From NCBI RefSeq assembly GCF_041146395.1, contig NC_090983.1, forward strand, positions 65,107,501 through 65,171,500: a stretch of 64,000 bases of DNA. The letters are read 5' to 3'. Made by a program: the position numbers and the translations under genes. The notes under the pieces were generated by a model, which saw nothing but the letters and a program-made list of their open reading frames with translations, ran no database searches and was not told the origin of the DNA. Numbering within the stretch: the first letter of the stretch is position 1; each line of letters starts with the position of its first letter. Positions 25,531 through 38,330 of the stretch are shown here, in pieces. The DNA comes from Eulemur rufifrons. Lineage: Eukaryota > Chordata > Mammalia > Primates > Lemuridae.

Positions 25531-26334
25531 AATAATGTAGAGAGGAATATGAGTAAAGACAGTTACAGTGTCACAGAGGTACAGTTTATATGATCTAACC
25601 CCATTTTTATATAAAATGATATACATACATATTTATGCATGCACAGAAAATTTCTACATCACTGTCAGTCTGCAGGTTGGTGTGTCATGATATCAATTTA
25701 GTAGGTTACAACCAGCATTTTTTCAGGTTAAATAATAGAAAATATCTGAGTGTTTTTCATATAATAATTATAATTACTATTACTGAAACTTTTATTTCTG
25801 GTATTTATATATGTGAGAATGAATGTGAATGATTTCTGGGTTGTGATAGAAAATACATTTCTTATTTTGGGTCTGGGTCAAAAAACATGTTTGAAAAATA
25901 CGGTTCTAAAATGGTGGACCAAAAACCTTTAAAAGTGGACCTCTGGGTGAAAGAAAGGGGTTTTGGCAGGAGAGAGGTTTTGGGGGGAAAAGTCTGGAGA
26001 CTTTAACTTCTTTATACTCTATTTGTACACAAAGTACAGGCAAACTGGTTAACAAAATCTTACAAAGGAGTGGTAATCTAATTTGTAGCTTCCAAAGCAC
26101 AATTCTGTCAGATCTTCTCTACCATGATGTCTCTATCATCGTATCATTATGAAAGCTTCTGGAGCCTAAGTAACCTCCTCCTCTCAACTTGCTGCTTAAG
26201 CTTTATTCCTGGGAGCTAGCTAAGTGTGCTGAGAGTGCTATGTTATATACAATATATGGATCATATTAATTTTCTAATATCTTCCCTCTTTTCAAAAAGC
26301 CTGAATTGTGAAATATATCTGGCCCCAATATTTC
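25531..26334. other. No gene or clear repeat recognised
   Basis: AT-rich, with a 65-codon + frame (25635-25832) and a 64-codon minus frame (25906-26100). Neither has domain features. Confidence 0.4.
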
Positions 26335-26850
26335 AGATAAAGAGTTGTAGAATTATTTTTATTACTTTATTATTGTATGGTCTCTCCTATTGGTGAAATG
26401 TCTGCTGTCAGTCTTAATTTTCATTCTTTTAGGTAATCTGTCTATTATTTCTGGTAGTTTTTAAGACTTTTCTTTTTATCCTTAATACCCACGTTTTCAT
26501 CATAATGTATCTGGGTGTGACTGTATTCGGCTTGATATTCATAGTGCATTTTCAATCTGTATATTTACATTATTTCCTCAATTCTACAAAGATTTTTTGG
26601 CTGTTGTCTGTTTAATATTGCTCCTCCACTGTTTTCTACATTATTTCTAGAATTATTGCATGTATGTTGAAGCCTTTACAACTGTTGGTCCTGTCCCTTA
26701 AACGTGCTTTCGTATTTTTATCTTTGTCCTTCTCTATAGAGAATTCATCCTATCATTGTGTTCACAGTGTTGTACAGCCAAATACTATTACCTCAACTTT
26801 TTCTTTATTAATTCCACTTTTGTTTTTTTGTTTACATACTGGGTAACTTT
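26335..26850 (-). mobile_element. Old L1 (L1M-like) fragment, antisense
   Basis: 'tttttaagacttttctttt', 'ataatgtatctgggtgtgac' and later 'tctatagagaattcatccta' resemble the reverse complement of the 3' part of an ancient L1. It is diverged, with approximate limits. Confidence 0.5.
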
Positions 26851-27965
26851 GTGCTTCAGAAAAGACATAAAGAGTACAGCCACATTGGAGTGCAGTTTGG
26901 CAGTTTCTTAGAAAGTTTAACATACATTTACCGTACAACTCAGCAATCCCATTCCTTGGCATTTACTCAAGAGAAATGAAAATTTTATGTTCACACAAAA
27001 AACTGCACATCAGCGTTCATAGCAGCTTTATTCATTCTTGTCAAAAACTAGAACAGCACAAATATTCTTCAACTTGTGAATGGATAAAATGTTTATCCAT
27101 GTAATGGAATACACTCATCAATACAAAGGAATGAACTGCTGATAAATACAACAACATGGATGAATCTCAAGTGTATTATGCTATGTTAAATAAGCTAAAT
27201 TCAAAAAGCTACATACTGTAATGATTGCGTTTATGTGACATTCTAGAAAAGGTAAAACTATAGGGATAGAACTATTAACTGGGTGACGGAAGGGCTACCG
27301 ATTGTGTACGCTGAATAATGGCCCCTAGAAATATCTGCATCCTAATCTCTAGAACCTGAAAGTGTTACCTTACATGGTAAAAGGGACTTTGCAGATGTGA
27401 TTAAAGATCTTGAGATGGGGCAGTTATCCTGCATTACCTGGGTGAGCTCTAAATGTAATCTCAAGGGTTCTTAGAAGAGGGAGGCAAATGGATTAATAGG
27501 ACAAAAGGTGGCAATGTGAAGACAAAGCACAGATTACAATAATGTGGCCAGGAACCAAGGAATACTGGCAGCCTCAAGAAGCTAAAAAAAGCAAGGAACT
27601 GGGGGGGAGGTAAAAAAAAAGAAAAAAAAGGAAAGGAACTGATTCTTTCCTAAAGCCTCTAGAAGGAATTAATCCTGTTGACAGCTGATTTTAGCCCCCA
27701 TACAACTCATTTCACACTTCTGAACTGTAAGTTTGTATTGTTTTAAGGTACAAAGTTTTTGGTAATTTATTACAGCAACAAGAAAACTAACACAACTACA
27801 AAGGGGCACAAGGGAATGTTTTGGAGTGATGGAACTTCTGTAGATCTTGGTTGTTGTGGTGGTTGTGACTATATGCGTTTGTCATAACTTGTAGAACAAT
27901 ACACTAAAAGGTGTGAGTTTACTGTATATAAGTTATACCTTTATAAATCCAACTTTTAAAAAGCA
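26851..27965 (+). mobile_element. L1 3'-end remnant, split by an MLT1-like LTR
   Basis: Sense ORF2 3' end and UTR ('cagtttggcagtttcttaga', 'gaatggataaaatgtttatc', 'gtgacattctagaaaaggta'). It is broken at about 27300 by an LTR, resumes at about 27796 ('gtgatggaacttctgtagat') and ends near 27965. Confidence 0.75.
27300..27795 (+). mobile_element. MLT1-like solo LTR inside L1
   Basis: 'gtgtacgctgaataatggcc', 'gggactttgcagatgtgatt', 'aatgtggccaggaaccaagg' and a final 'cagcaacaagaaaactaaca' follow the MLT1 order. An A/G-rich stretch at about 27600-27635 lies inside. Confidence 0.7.
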
Positions 27966-28074
27966 GTTTTATTCAGAACATATTTTCCTTAAGGGAAAAA
28001 AATATTAGACATGCTAGTTGGTGTCTTGGACAGCCCATGAAAGTGTATACATTTGTCAAAAGTATAATACACCC

Positions 28075-28768
<694 letters not shown>

Positions 28769-28769
28769 T

Positions 28770-29107
28770 CTTTTTTTGTTTGTTTGTTTGTTTTTGAGAC
28801 AGAGTTTCTTTCTGTTGCCTGGGCTAGAGTGCCATGGCGTCAGCCTAGCTCACAGCAACCTCAAACTCCTGGGCTCAAGAAATCCTCTTGCCTCAGCCTC
28901 CCGAGTAGCTGGGACTACAGGCACCCACCACCATGCCTGGCTAATTTTTTGTTTCTATTTTTAGTTGCCCAGCTAATTTTTTCCATTTTTAGTAGAGACA
29001 GGTCTCACTCTTGCTCAGGCTGGTCTTGAACTCCTGACCTCAAGCAATCCTCCTGCTTTGGCTTCCCAGAGTGCTAAGATTACAGGCGTGAGCCACCACA
29101 CCTGGCC
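28770..29107 (-). repeat. Lemur-type Alu (AluL), antisense, with (GTTT)n tail
   Basis: Tail at 28771-28795 has become (TTTG)n. The body runs from 'gagacagagtttctttctg' to 'accacacctggcc', with 'gtgccatggcgtcagcctag'. Three + frames of 61-81 codons here are antisense Alu. Confidence 0.85.
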
Positions 29108-29229
29108 TATCTTCTTGTTATATGAGATAATCAGTATTTTTCCCTCTCCCCGCTTCCACACATTCTTAGTTGGCTCTTCTATTATGTGTAGCCAAAAGCT
29201 TCTGTGCCAGGTATCTTCTGTTATCTCCC

Positions 29230-29640
29230 CAGATCCACTTTAGCATTCTCCATCCTGCACTCTGTTCTGGCTGGGTGGGTGACTTATATGAACAACATTT
29301 GTGGGCTCTCTTGCCTTTTGGTTTCCAATAGTTTGGCCAATAGAAAGAGCCTGACCAGAGGGCCTGAAAGAGGAGACTAGAGGGAAGGAAAAGAGTGAGG
29401 CTGAGATATTTATTCTCTTGGCTCCTGTCCTACAGGATTGTCTTGGATTGACTATGTTTCTTGACTCAAAGTCATAGCTCCTCTCAAAGCAGCCCTCTGT
29501 TGAGAACTGTCTCCCACTTATACTAATCCTGAGATACTGTACTATTCTGTTTTTTTTCCTACATACTTTATTAAATCCTTTACGGATGGCCTTAATTTGA
29601 GTGTAACAAGTGTTTAATTGTTGGGACCCTGACTGTATAG
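29230..29640 (+). repeat. Ancient interspersed repeat, family not assigned (LTR-like)
   Basis: 'tttggtttccaatagtttgg', 'gatatttattctcttggctc', 'tttattaaatcctttacgga' and 'gttgggaccctgactgta' follow the order of a common old mammalian repeat with an ATTAAA signal and LTR-like end. The 204-codon minus frame at 29240-29854 overlaps it antisense, so I do not accept that frame as a gene. Confidence 0.4.
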
Positions 29641-31504
29641 TATCCAAACTGATAACACTATCATTCAATATACTATGAATGCTTTTATCTTTCCATCTAG
29701 TATTTATCAGATCTCTTAAGGTTTTTATATCAGTGGCTTTATTTTTTATATCTAAGCTGTCTAATTGTTTCTTTTTCATATCCATCTTGCTTATTTCATT
29801 TCTACCTATACTTTTTTGATGAATGTTATTTATTATTTTGAACATTTTAAACACACTTAAACAGTTATTTTTAAAATGCTTGTCATTTGCATAAAATTAA
29901 TGTTATTTATAATAAATTAATGTTCTGATTATTAATTTTGACAACTGACTGTTTCAGTATAAGATTTTCTCATAGGTTTTGGAATTTTAATCAGTAGGCT
30001 CATTTTAAGTAGAAGGAGATTTTGTGTTTTGTTTTCCCCTTTCTCTCCCTACTTCTTGCTCTATGCTACCCATCTTTCCCTAGCAATTTTGAGGCTAACC
30101 TCTACCCAAACCTCCCGCCAAGTCTAGGAATAGGTTTTGTAACATCATTTCAGGGCTGTTGTACTGCAGCATTATTGAGGGGTATTGCTGATCCTGACAC
30201 CAAGGCATGGTCATGAGGCTATATTTTTGTTTTCCTGTCTGCTGGGTCCATATCAATCTATAAAACTGGAGCCCCAGGCAATAGGTTAGTAGCACGTTTT
30301 ATAGGCTTATTTTGGAGTAGGGGGTAACAGCCTATATATGCTTATTCCTGTCCTGCAACTGCTTCTAGTTTCAAGTAGTAAACCTGTCTCTGATCCAGTA
30401 TTATCACGTACAGAATATTTAGGGAAAGTCACTCCAGAGAAGCTGTCACTGTTTGCTGTTGGACTGGAGTCTAGCATGCCTACGGTATCAGCCCCATTCA
30501 TTAGTTTGTATTGCTCTTTAATTTTTGATCCACAGATATGTTTATTTTGGTTTTGACTCTGATTGTACCTTTTGGTTTTCTACTTTACCTACCATTTTTA
30601 TCTATTTGGAATATAGGAAATAGTCCATGTGTGTACTTATTCTATTAGAATCTAACCATAATCTCTAACAAATAGGTAGTATGAGGACAAAAACACAGAT
30701 TTATTGTCAAATAGATACAAGGCACAAAGCTGGAAGAATTAGCTTAATACAATGGATAATAAAAAAAGATTTTTACAATTTCTTAACAGATTGTAATCTT
30801 TTCCTCTTCCTCCTCCTCTTTGTCCTCCCTTTCCTTTTTCTAAGATACTTAAAAATATATATACGTTTCCCTTATATACTTTGGATTTTATTCTGGTACT
30901 AATTGATGGCTGTCCATTAACTATCTCGACAGTTTTTCTTGCTCAGTCTTGTGAAAAATTACACATTATTAAAGTAATAAGCCTGGGATTAATACTGCTA
31001 CAGAGTATTATTTGTCCATAAAGCTGAAATAATTTTTACATGGATTAGAGTTTGTTGAGAATAATTTTTCCTAAGCGAGAGATGGAAAATTTGTTACAGC
31101 AGGAGTCTGATTATGTAGTAGCTGCTGCCTAGAGCTGTGCCATTGAGCATTCTGAGGCTACATCGAGGCTCTACGACAACGTTTACTTTAGATGACTTTT
31201 GATGTATCCTTTGGGCAGAGAAAGAGGGACTAGTGGCCTAAGTATTTGGCCTTCCTTTCCTAGGTTTTTAAGTCAATTATGATATATGCCCATGTTTAAA
31301 GGAAGTTTGATTATCCAATATTCCTATTTCACTTCTCCCATATATAGGTAGTAATAATTATCTTCTTAATGCCAATTCTTGAATAGTGATAAAGTAATTT
31401 AGGCATTGAAAGAATTCATTTAAATTCTTACTCTTATGAAATTTATACTTTTATATAACATTCTATATAAATATCAGCATTAAGAACGGCTTAAAAATTA
31501 GAAA
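29641..31504. other. No gene or clear repeat recognised
   Basis: About 1.9 kb. Frames of 64-73 codons at 30022, 30338 and 30681 (+), and on the minus strand, show no domain and no consistent splice borders. Confidence 0.4.
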
Positions 31505-32335
31505 AGAGCCCTGATGTAAATCCTTATGGCTACTCTATTCATAATCATAAAACTGAAAACACCCCAAATATTCTTCAATGGCAGAATTCATAAACGAACT
31601 ATGATATTACACTTTCTTTATGCTACATTATTCTATATACTATCCCATATATAATATAGAATACTGCTCAGCAATAAAAAGGAATGTCACCTTTAACAGA
31701 GTCAGAAGAAAAAAAGTAATGAACTATTGATACATTAAACAACTTGACTTAATCTCAAAGCCATGCTGAATAGAAACTATTTTCAAAAAGGTTACATTCA
31801 GTCAGGAGCTCGGTGACTCTGGTCTGTAATCCTAGCACTTTGGGAGCCTGAAGCATGAGGATTGCTTAAGGCCACAAGTTCGAGATCCTATCTCTACAAA
31901 AAATAGAAGGAAATTAGCCAGATGTAGTGGCGCGTGCCTATAGTCCTAGCTACTCAGGAGGCTGAGGTAGGAGGATTGCTTGAGCCCAGAGTTTGAGGTA
32001 ACAGTGATGATGGTGCCACTGCACTTCAGCCTGGGTGACAGAGCAAGACTGTATCTCTAAAATAGAAAAACTTACATTCTATGTGATGCCATTTATAAGC
32101 TATTCTTGAGAAGACAAACTTACATTGATAAGAGAACAGATCAGTGGTTGCCAGGGGTTAGGGACAGTGTGACTGCAAAGATAATGGTACAGGGAATTTT
32201 AGGGGTGTGTGTGATAGAAGTATCCTGATTGTGGTGGTAGTTACATGAATCTGTATAAGTTTTTAAATTCATAGAACTATCTACCCCCCAAAAAAATTCA
32301 ATTTTATTTTATAATTTTAAACCAGTTTTACAAAG
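31505..32335 (+). mobile_element. L1 3'-end remnant, split by an Alu
   Basis: 'ccaaatattcttcaatggca', 'actgctcagcaataaaaagg' and, after an Alu at 31805-32068, 'gtggttgccaggggttaggg' and 'tgtggtggtagttacatgaa' are L1 3'-end landmarks in sense orientation. Confidence 0.7.
31805..32068 (+). repeat. AluJ-like
   Basis: Diverged dimer, shortened in the left arm, within L1. Short flanking repeat 'ttacattc' (about 31792 and 32072). Confidence 0.8.
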
Positions 32336-32351
32336 GAACACAGAATAGTAC

Positions 32352-32459
32352 TTTTTGTTTTTAAGATACAGACAGGGTCTCACTCCGTTGCCCAGGCTGA
32401 CCTTGAACTCCTAAGTTATCCTCACGAGTAGCTGGAACTACAGGCACACCCAGTAAAAT
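32352..32459 (-). repeat. Short Alu-derived fragment, antisense, with target duplication
   Basis: Only about 108 bp, with T-rich start, 'gggtctcactccgttgccca', 'gagtagctggaactacagg' and internal deletions. It is flanked by 'cagaatagtactttt' (32341-32355) and 'cagaatagtatttt' (32461-32474), so the deletions may predate insertion or have occurred since. Confidence 0.65.
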
Positions 32460-32474
32460 GCAGAATAGTATTTT

Positions 32475-33668
32475 GAGTTAGCTTCATGTTGTAAGTATGC
32501 TATGATATGAAGTGGAAAGAAAATTCTGAAGATTAGAATAAAATAAAAAATTGTATGCAAGAAAAAAACAGTATATTGCAATTAGGCATTCATATTTAGT
32601 GTCTTATGACCTCGATTTGTATTTTGTAATGGAAAAGTATGAAACATTTACATTATTGACATTGCTTTATCACTATCTGGTTGAAGGAACTTGACCAAGT
32701 AAATGAATTGCATGGGTCATCAGGTTCTTTTTCTACAAAATGAGAAGTTTAGGCCCTGTGCTTCTCAAACTGAAATTCTTTAACAAGCATTTTACTCTAG
32801 AATATGTTTGCTTTAATTCAAAGATGTTTTAAATTACTTGGCATTAAGTAAAATAGATACTTCAGGAAAATACTCCAGGTTTTTTTCTGATGGCTTCACA
32901 TAATTCCTGACATCCCATTACATCCTAGTTGTAATAGCATGAGACTAGGTAATAGAATAATCTCTCTCCCAGCTGTAAACTTTAGTTTGTGTTAATTTTT
33001 GTCAGAAAACGTTTTTTTATCTTTTCATTTCTAAGTGTTTCTTTTGAATATTATGCAGAACAGAAATTTAAGACCACTAGGTGGGGATGTAAACAATACA
33101 GCATTCATTGTTTCTCTTGTGCTCTGAAATAACTTGATATAGCCTTGAATATAATTACCAGAAAAAAGAGAGAAAAAACAAAGAATAAATCCATAAAAGT
33201 ACTTGTTTTTATCTTCCTAAATGTTATAGCAATCTGGATTTGGAAAAATTAAGCTTTTGAATTAAGAATGAGACTGGCTGTGCTCAAATAGCATATTATA
33301 AAACCACAATATGAATGACTTAGAATTCCTGTTTGAATGACTCTCCATTGTCACAATATGTGATATTCTTTATTTTTATGGGTTTATTTTATCCTGATAC
33401 ATGTTTAATAATAGATATGAAATCAGAAATAGAATTTAACACTTAAGATACACTGTAATTTTTTCTCCTGGGTTTTTCCGTCTTCTTTTTTGGTGCTATA
33501 AAAAAGAGTGAATGATCATTTGCGTCTTTTTAAAGATACTTTTAAGAATTATATTAATTCTATGGCTTATTAGTCATTTTTAATCTTCTTCCTATAATTA
33601 GCAAAAGCATTGCTACACAAAATAGTAAGGATATCTTTAAAACAAAGGTTTGAAATAAAATACCATTG
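32475..33668. other. No gene recognised; possible MIR trace and CTCF-like motif
   Basis: A weak MIR/L2-like trace lies at about 32655-32765 ('ctacaaaatgagaagttta'). A CCACTAGGTGGGG motif at 33074-33086 resembles the CTCF core. No coding signal was seen. Confidence 0.35.
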
Positions 33669-33671
33669 TGC

Positions 33672-34008
33672 TGGGCGCAGTGGCTCACTCTTGTAATCCT
33701 AGCACTCTGGGAGGCCGAAGCAGGAGGATCGTTTGAGCTCAGGAGTTCGAGACCAGCCTGAGCAAGAGCAAGACCCTGTCTCTACTAAAAAAATAGAAAG
33801 AAGTTAGCTGGACAACTAAAAATATACAGAAAAAATTAGCCGCATACCTGTAGTCCCAGCTACTCGGGAGGCTGAGGTAGAAAGATTGCTTAAGCCCAGT
33901 AGTTTGAGGTTGCTGTGAGCTAGGCTGACGCCACGGCACTCTAGCCAGGGCAAAAGAGTGAGACTCTGTCTCCAAAAAAAATAAAATAAAAAATAATAAA
34001 ATAAAATA
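33672..34008 (+). repeat. Lemur-type Alu (AluL) with internal deletion
   Basis: The right arm starts 'attagccgcatacctgtag', missing about 14 bp of the usual 'gggcatggtggcgcatgcc' region. The tail is (AAAAT)n. Target duplication of about 15 bp ending in 'ccattgtgct' lies on both sides. Confidence 0.85.
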
Positions 34009-34569
34009 AAAATGCCATTGTGCTGTGTTGCAGTCTTTTTTAAAGAGTATCTGGGAAAAAAATACTAGGGAAGGATGAGGCTTTGTGGTTTTTTTGCATT
34101 TTTTCCCCTAAAATACCTATAAATTGTTATTACTTTTCAGGCAGATACACATCGTTATTGATAATTATATGAGCTTTGATAATTATGCATCATTATTACT
34201 ACTGAAGATTCCCTTTCACCACAGTGCAGGACTTCTATCCAATAAGGGCTGACATTTCTTTTTCTTACAGGAGTCTGTCCTAGGTTTTTAGTTCTTCAGT
34301 GCTTCATCCTCAGTATTTTGATTCAGCTAAAATTAAAAGGTTTTAACATATATTTATCGTAATTTAAATAATTTATCCAACAAAGAAAACATGATAATTT
34401 CTAGTATGATTGGGGGATGGATTATAGATTATCACATATCTGTGAAATTCTTAGGTAAAATTTAGCTCAGAAATAACAGGCTGAGATTATGATGTGTTTA
34501 ATATTTACGTCTTAGTTAAATAACTGTATAGCTCTTGTAATTGAATGACTCAGTTTTTTAAAATTGTTG
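34009..34569. other. No gene or repeat recognised
   Basis: AT-rich. An acceptor-like 'ctttttcttacag' at 34260-34270 is not followed by a sustained open frame, so I do not call an exon. Confidence 0.4.
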
Positions 34570-34800
34570 TTAAAATATATATAGAACAAAATTTGATATT
34601 TTATTCATTGTTTAAAATTGTAACACATGTATAACATAAATTTTACCATTTCAAAATGTGTAATTCAGTGGCATTAATTACATTCACACTATTGTGTAAC
34701 CATCCATTGTTCCCTAAACTTTTTCAACACCACAAACAGAAATTCCGTAACCATTAAGCAATAACTCCCTATTGCCCTCAGCCTCCGGTAACTCCTCATC
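34570..34800 (-). mobile_element. Old L1 fragment, antisense
   Basis: 'aaattttaccatttcaaaat', 'gtgtaattcagtggcattaa', 'gtgtaaccatccattgttcc' and 'aacagaaattccgtaaccat' match the reverse complement of an ancient L1 3' region. Subfamily not assigned. Confidence 0.5.
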
Positions 34801-34851
34801 TGCTTCTATCTCGATGAAGTTGCCTTGAATGACTCAGTTTTAAAATGACTG

Positions 34852-34876
34852 TGTGTGTGTGTGTGTGTGTGTGTGT
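34852..34876 (+). repeat. (TG)n microsatellite
   Basis: About 12 uninterrupted TG units immediately upstream of a T-run and the nested Alu block. Confidence 0.85.
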
Positions 34877-35325
34877 ATTTTTTTAAAGGACAGAGTATCA
34901 ACTGGGCACAGTAGCTCACGCCTGTAATCCTAGCACTCTGGGAGGCCAAGGTAGGAGGATCACTTGAGGTGAGGAGTTCAAGACCAGCCTGAGCAAGAGC
35001 AAGAGCCCGTCTCTACTAAAAATAGAAAAAATTAGCCAAGTGTGGTAGTGTGCACCTGTAGTCCCAGCTACTCGGGGGATCACTTGAGCCCAGGGATTTG
35101 AGGCTGCAGTGAGCTATGATGACACCACTGCACTCTAGCCAGGGCCACAGAGCGAGACTCTGTCTCAAAAAATAATAATAATAAATTAATGTAAGAAATA
35201 ATAAAGGACAAAGTCTCACTCTGTTGCCCAGGCTGGACTTGAGCTCCTAGGCTCAAGCAATACTCCTGCCTCAGCCTCCCAAGTAGCTGGGACTACTGGC
35301 ATGTACCACCACACCTAGCTTAAAA
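34877..35325 (-). repeat. Alu monomer, antisense, interrupted by the AluJ at 34899-35202
   Basis: The T-tail at 34877-34884 and the body from 35203 ('gtctcactctgttgcccagg' to 'ccaccacacctagct') were one monomer of about 120 bp before the later insertion. Confidence 0.65.
34899..35202 (+). repeat. AluJ-like nested in an older antisense Alu
   Basis: Full dimer ('actgggcacagtagctcacg' to '(aataat)n tail'). It is flanked by 'aaaggacagagt' (34885-34896) and 'aaaggacaaagt' (35203-35214), which are also the start of the antisense monomer it interrupts. Confidence 0.85.
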
Positions 35326-37109
35326 TGACTATATGTTTTTGATTTATCCACTTGGATGAAAAAATTTAATATGCTAAAAGTCTACTATTGTCATTTAGGA
35401 TAAATAAAACATAATACCATGAACAGTGGTATGTGCACATATATCTATGAAGTGACACAAACAAGTCACTATCAAGTGACAAGTATCAGTAAGTTTACTA
35501 AATATCTTATTCATTCTTGGGTTTCTCCAAGAACAAGTAGTTTTAGAAAGAAGAGAGCTCACAATTTTTTAGTATTTTAATGTGCTTTATCTTAGAAATC
35601 AGGCAACCTATATTCATACATATATACATACATAAGATCCCCATTTTATTCATATGAATATGACAAATGTAATAAAGTAGTATAACAAAATAAATAGAAA
35701 TGTATGAAATAGAAGGAAAGAGGATTTTAAAACATCTTTCATTTTTCAGTTTGTTTCATTTGTTTAACTCTTTCAGGTCATGTATAAGACATATTAATTA
35801 AAAGTTATATACAGACGCAGCAAATAAATGGTAAAAATATTTTTACTGATCTCAAGAAAGTACCTCTCAGATAAAACTGTTTTTAACAAAAGGGCTTGAA
35901 CTGTAAGCCACACATAGCCACTGGAGTTTTTCTGAACCAGAATAAATAGAGAATTCTTAAGACTGGTGTCAACTATGAACTGTCTATGCCTTGAATTTTT
36001 TGAAGAGAAACTTTAGGCATGATTTATAGTTTAACAAAAGGGTCAGATTTTGGTGCTCCCAAATAGGAAGAGACATAGAAAACACATGAACAAGTGATTA
36101 AACATCCTTGTGGAACTTTTTATATAAAATTAATAGTCTGATTCATATCAAACCAGATTTTACTGATGAACATTGGTAGATCAGAGATCACTGAAGCCTT
36201 TCACATGGAAAACCTAGGATTTTGTTATATTTTCTAATGAGGTGATAAGCTGGTAAATATAAAAATAGGTAGAAATTGTGAAATCAGTTGGGAGAAATCT
36301 GAAGAATCATTTTCTGTACATTGTTTTAGATAAAATTGTACCTTAATTATCCCAGAAAAATAATCCCAGGAAAATAATTGATCTGTTTTTTAGTATCCCT
36401 TGAGGTAGCCATTCTTGTGTCTCATAATTCTATAACCAGGAAGGTTTTTCCTTTATAATGTTCTACTCATGTTGCTATCACATTTTTTACCCTGAACTTA
36501 TTCCCTCGTATTTTATCTTGAGTAGAAATGGTGAATAGTTCACTAATGTACACAAATTTGTCCTATCTCTGTTTCAGGAATTAGAGGATTTTTATAGCTG
36601 ATGGACTTATTTAACATCCATTAAATTACATTGTGTTATGCTTTCCTTTACTGAAGAAATGTAATGTGTATAATTCTAAGTTTATAATGAAAATAACTCT
36701 TATTCCAGTCTAATGCCGGAAGATTCTCTTTTGTCTTCCCCCATTCCATATTTGTGTCTTCCTTCTCTCCCAGTGAAAACTCTAGCTCCTAAGAGCATTT
36801 TATGTGTTTACTCATTTGCTTAATGCCATGTATGCACAAAATCATTCAAAATTGCTACTCTTATGTCATTAAAAACAATAAACTTTTAAGGTAGCGCTCA
36901 AGAATTCTTTGCATTTCTTTTTATCTTCCAACAAAAGGTATATGCTCTAAATATTATGTTCAAAAATTATTTGGATTAGTCCTTTTTCTTGGTACAGCTA
37001 TGCTGTTCATTTGAAATGTTTGTTCCTTCATCTGTTTAACTTTAGATTTTTATCCTGTTCTCTTAAATTTATTTAAAAAATAGTTTTAAATTACATTCTT
37101 TAATTTTTC
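35326..37109. other. No gene or clear repeat recognised
   Basis: About 1.8 kb of AT-rich DNA without long frames. It could be unique intronic or intergenic sequence. Confidence 0.4.
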
Positions 37110-37904
37110 AAGTTCTTAATAAAAATTGTACAAAAATATATACCCAATGAAATGTCATTTCCTCTTCTGTCCCTTCTACTCCACTTTCACTTACCCTCTG
37201 TAGGTAACTAATTTTATTAGTTTCTGGTTATTATTTTTCTAGGGGTTTTGGGGGGGGGTTGTTTTTGGTTTTGATTTTTGATTTTCATTTTTCCTTTTTT
37301 TTGTGGAAATAGCAAACATATATCTTCCTATGTAATTATATATTCTTCCTCTTTTTTCAGAAAAGATAGCTACTATATATACCTTTTATACTTTTGATTT
37401 GTTTGATTTTTACCTAATATGTTCTGGAAATCACTTTTTATCAGTTCATAGAGATCTTCATCATTTTTATAGGTACATAATTTGTGATGTATAGTATGTG
37501 AGTGTCCATAGTTTAACTGACCACTGTAAGGACATTTACATTTTTTCCCAGTGTTTTGCAAATGCTACAATTCATGATGTTGTGTGTATATATTTTTGTA
37601 CTTTTGGAGATGTATTTTAACGGTAGGTACTAGAAGTGGGATTATTAGATCAAAGCATAAACACCTACATAGTTTTGTTTGACATTGCCAAATTCCTCTC
37701 TATAGAGGCTGTAACGTTTTATATTCCCACCAGCAATGGGTAAGTTCCTGTTTCCTCACAGCCTCACCAACAGAATGTGTTGTCAAGCTTTTGAGTTTTT
37801 ACTGGTCTGAAAGGTGAGAAATGGTATTTTCATGTAGTTTTGAATTTGCATTTACGTTATGAAAGTGAAGCTGAGCATATTTTCATATGTTTAGGAGCCA
37901 TTTT

Positions 37905-38052
37905 AAGCCTGGCATGGTGGTACAAACCTGTAATCCCAGCTACTCAGGAGGTTGGGGTAGGAGTATTACTTCAGCCCAGGAGTTTGAGACCAACCTGAGC
38001 AACAGAACAAGACCTTGTTTTGATTAAAAAACAAAACAAAACAAAAAAACAA
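37905..38052 (+). repeat. Alu monomer (FLAM-like), first part of a monomer+dimer pair
   Basis: One arm ('gcctggcatggtggtacaaa' to 'acagaacaagaccttg') with an (AAAAC)n tail running directly into the next Alu. It shares its outer target duplication with the following dimer. Confidence 0.75.
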
Positions 38053-38330
38053 GGCCAGGTGTGTTGGCTCATACCTGTAATCTCAGCACTTTGGGAGGCT
38101 GAGGCAAGAGGATCACTTGAGGCCAGGAGTTTGAGACCAGCCTGGGCAACATAGCAAGATCCTGTCTCTACAAAAAATAATAAAATTAGCCAGGCCTGGT
38201 GGCGTGCTTGTCGTCCCAGCTACTCAAGAGGCTGAGTTAGGAGGATTGCTTGAGCCCAGGAATTTGAGGCTAGAGTGAGCTGTGATTGTCTCACAGCTTG
38301 GGTGACAGAGCAAAACTGTATCTCAAAAAG
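38053..38330 (+). repeat. AluJ-like, second part of the pair
   Basis: Dimer from 'ggccaggtgtgttggctc' with a short tail 'ctcaaaaag'. The outer duplication 'agccatttta' occurs at about 37895-37904 and 38332-38341. Confidence 0.85.

Noticed and set aside
29240..29854. 204-codon open frame on the minus strand, the second longest in the window
   Set aside because: More than half of it runs antisense through an old LTR-like repeat (29230-29640). The rest is Lys/Asn/Ile-rich AT sequence without domains or splice context.
34255..34330. Acceptor-like 'ctttttcttacag' that might open an exon
   Set aside because: All frames after it close quickly and no matching donor with a coherent frame was found.
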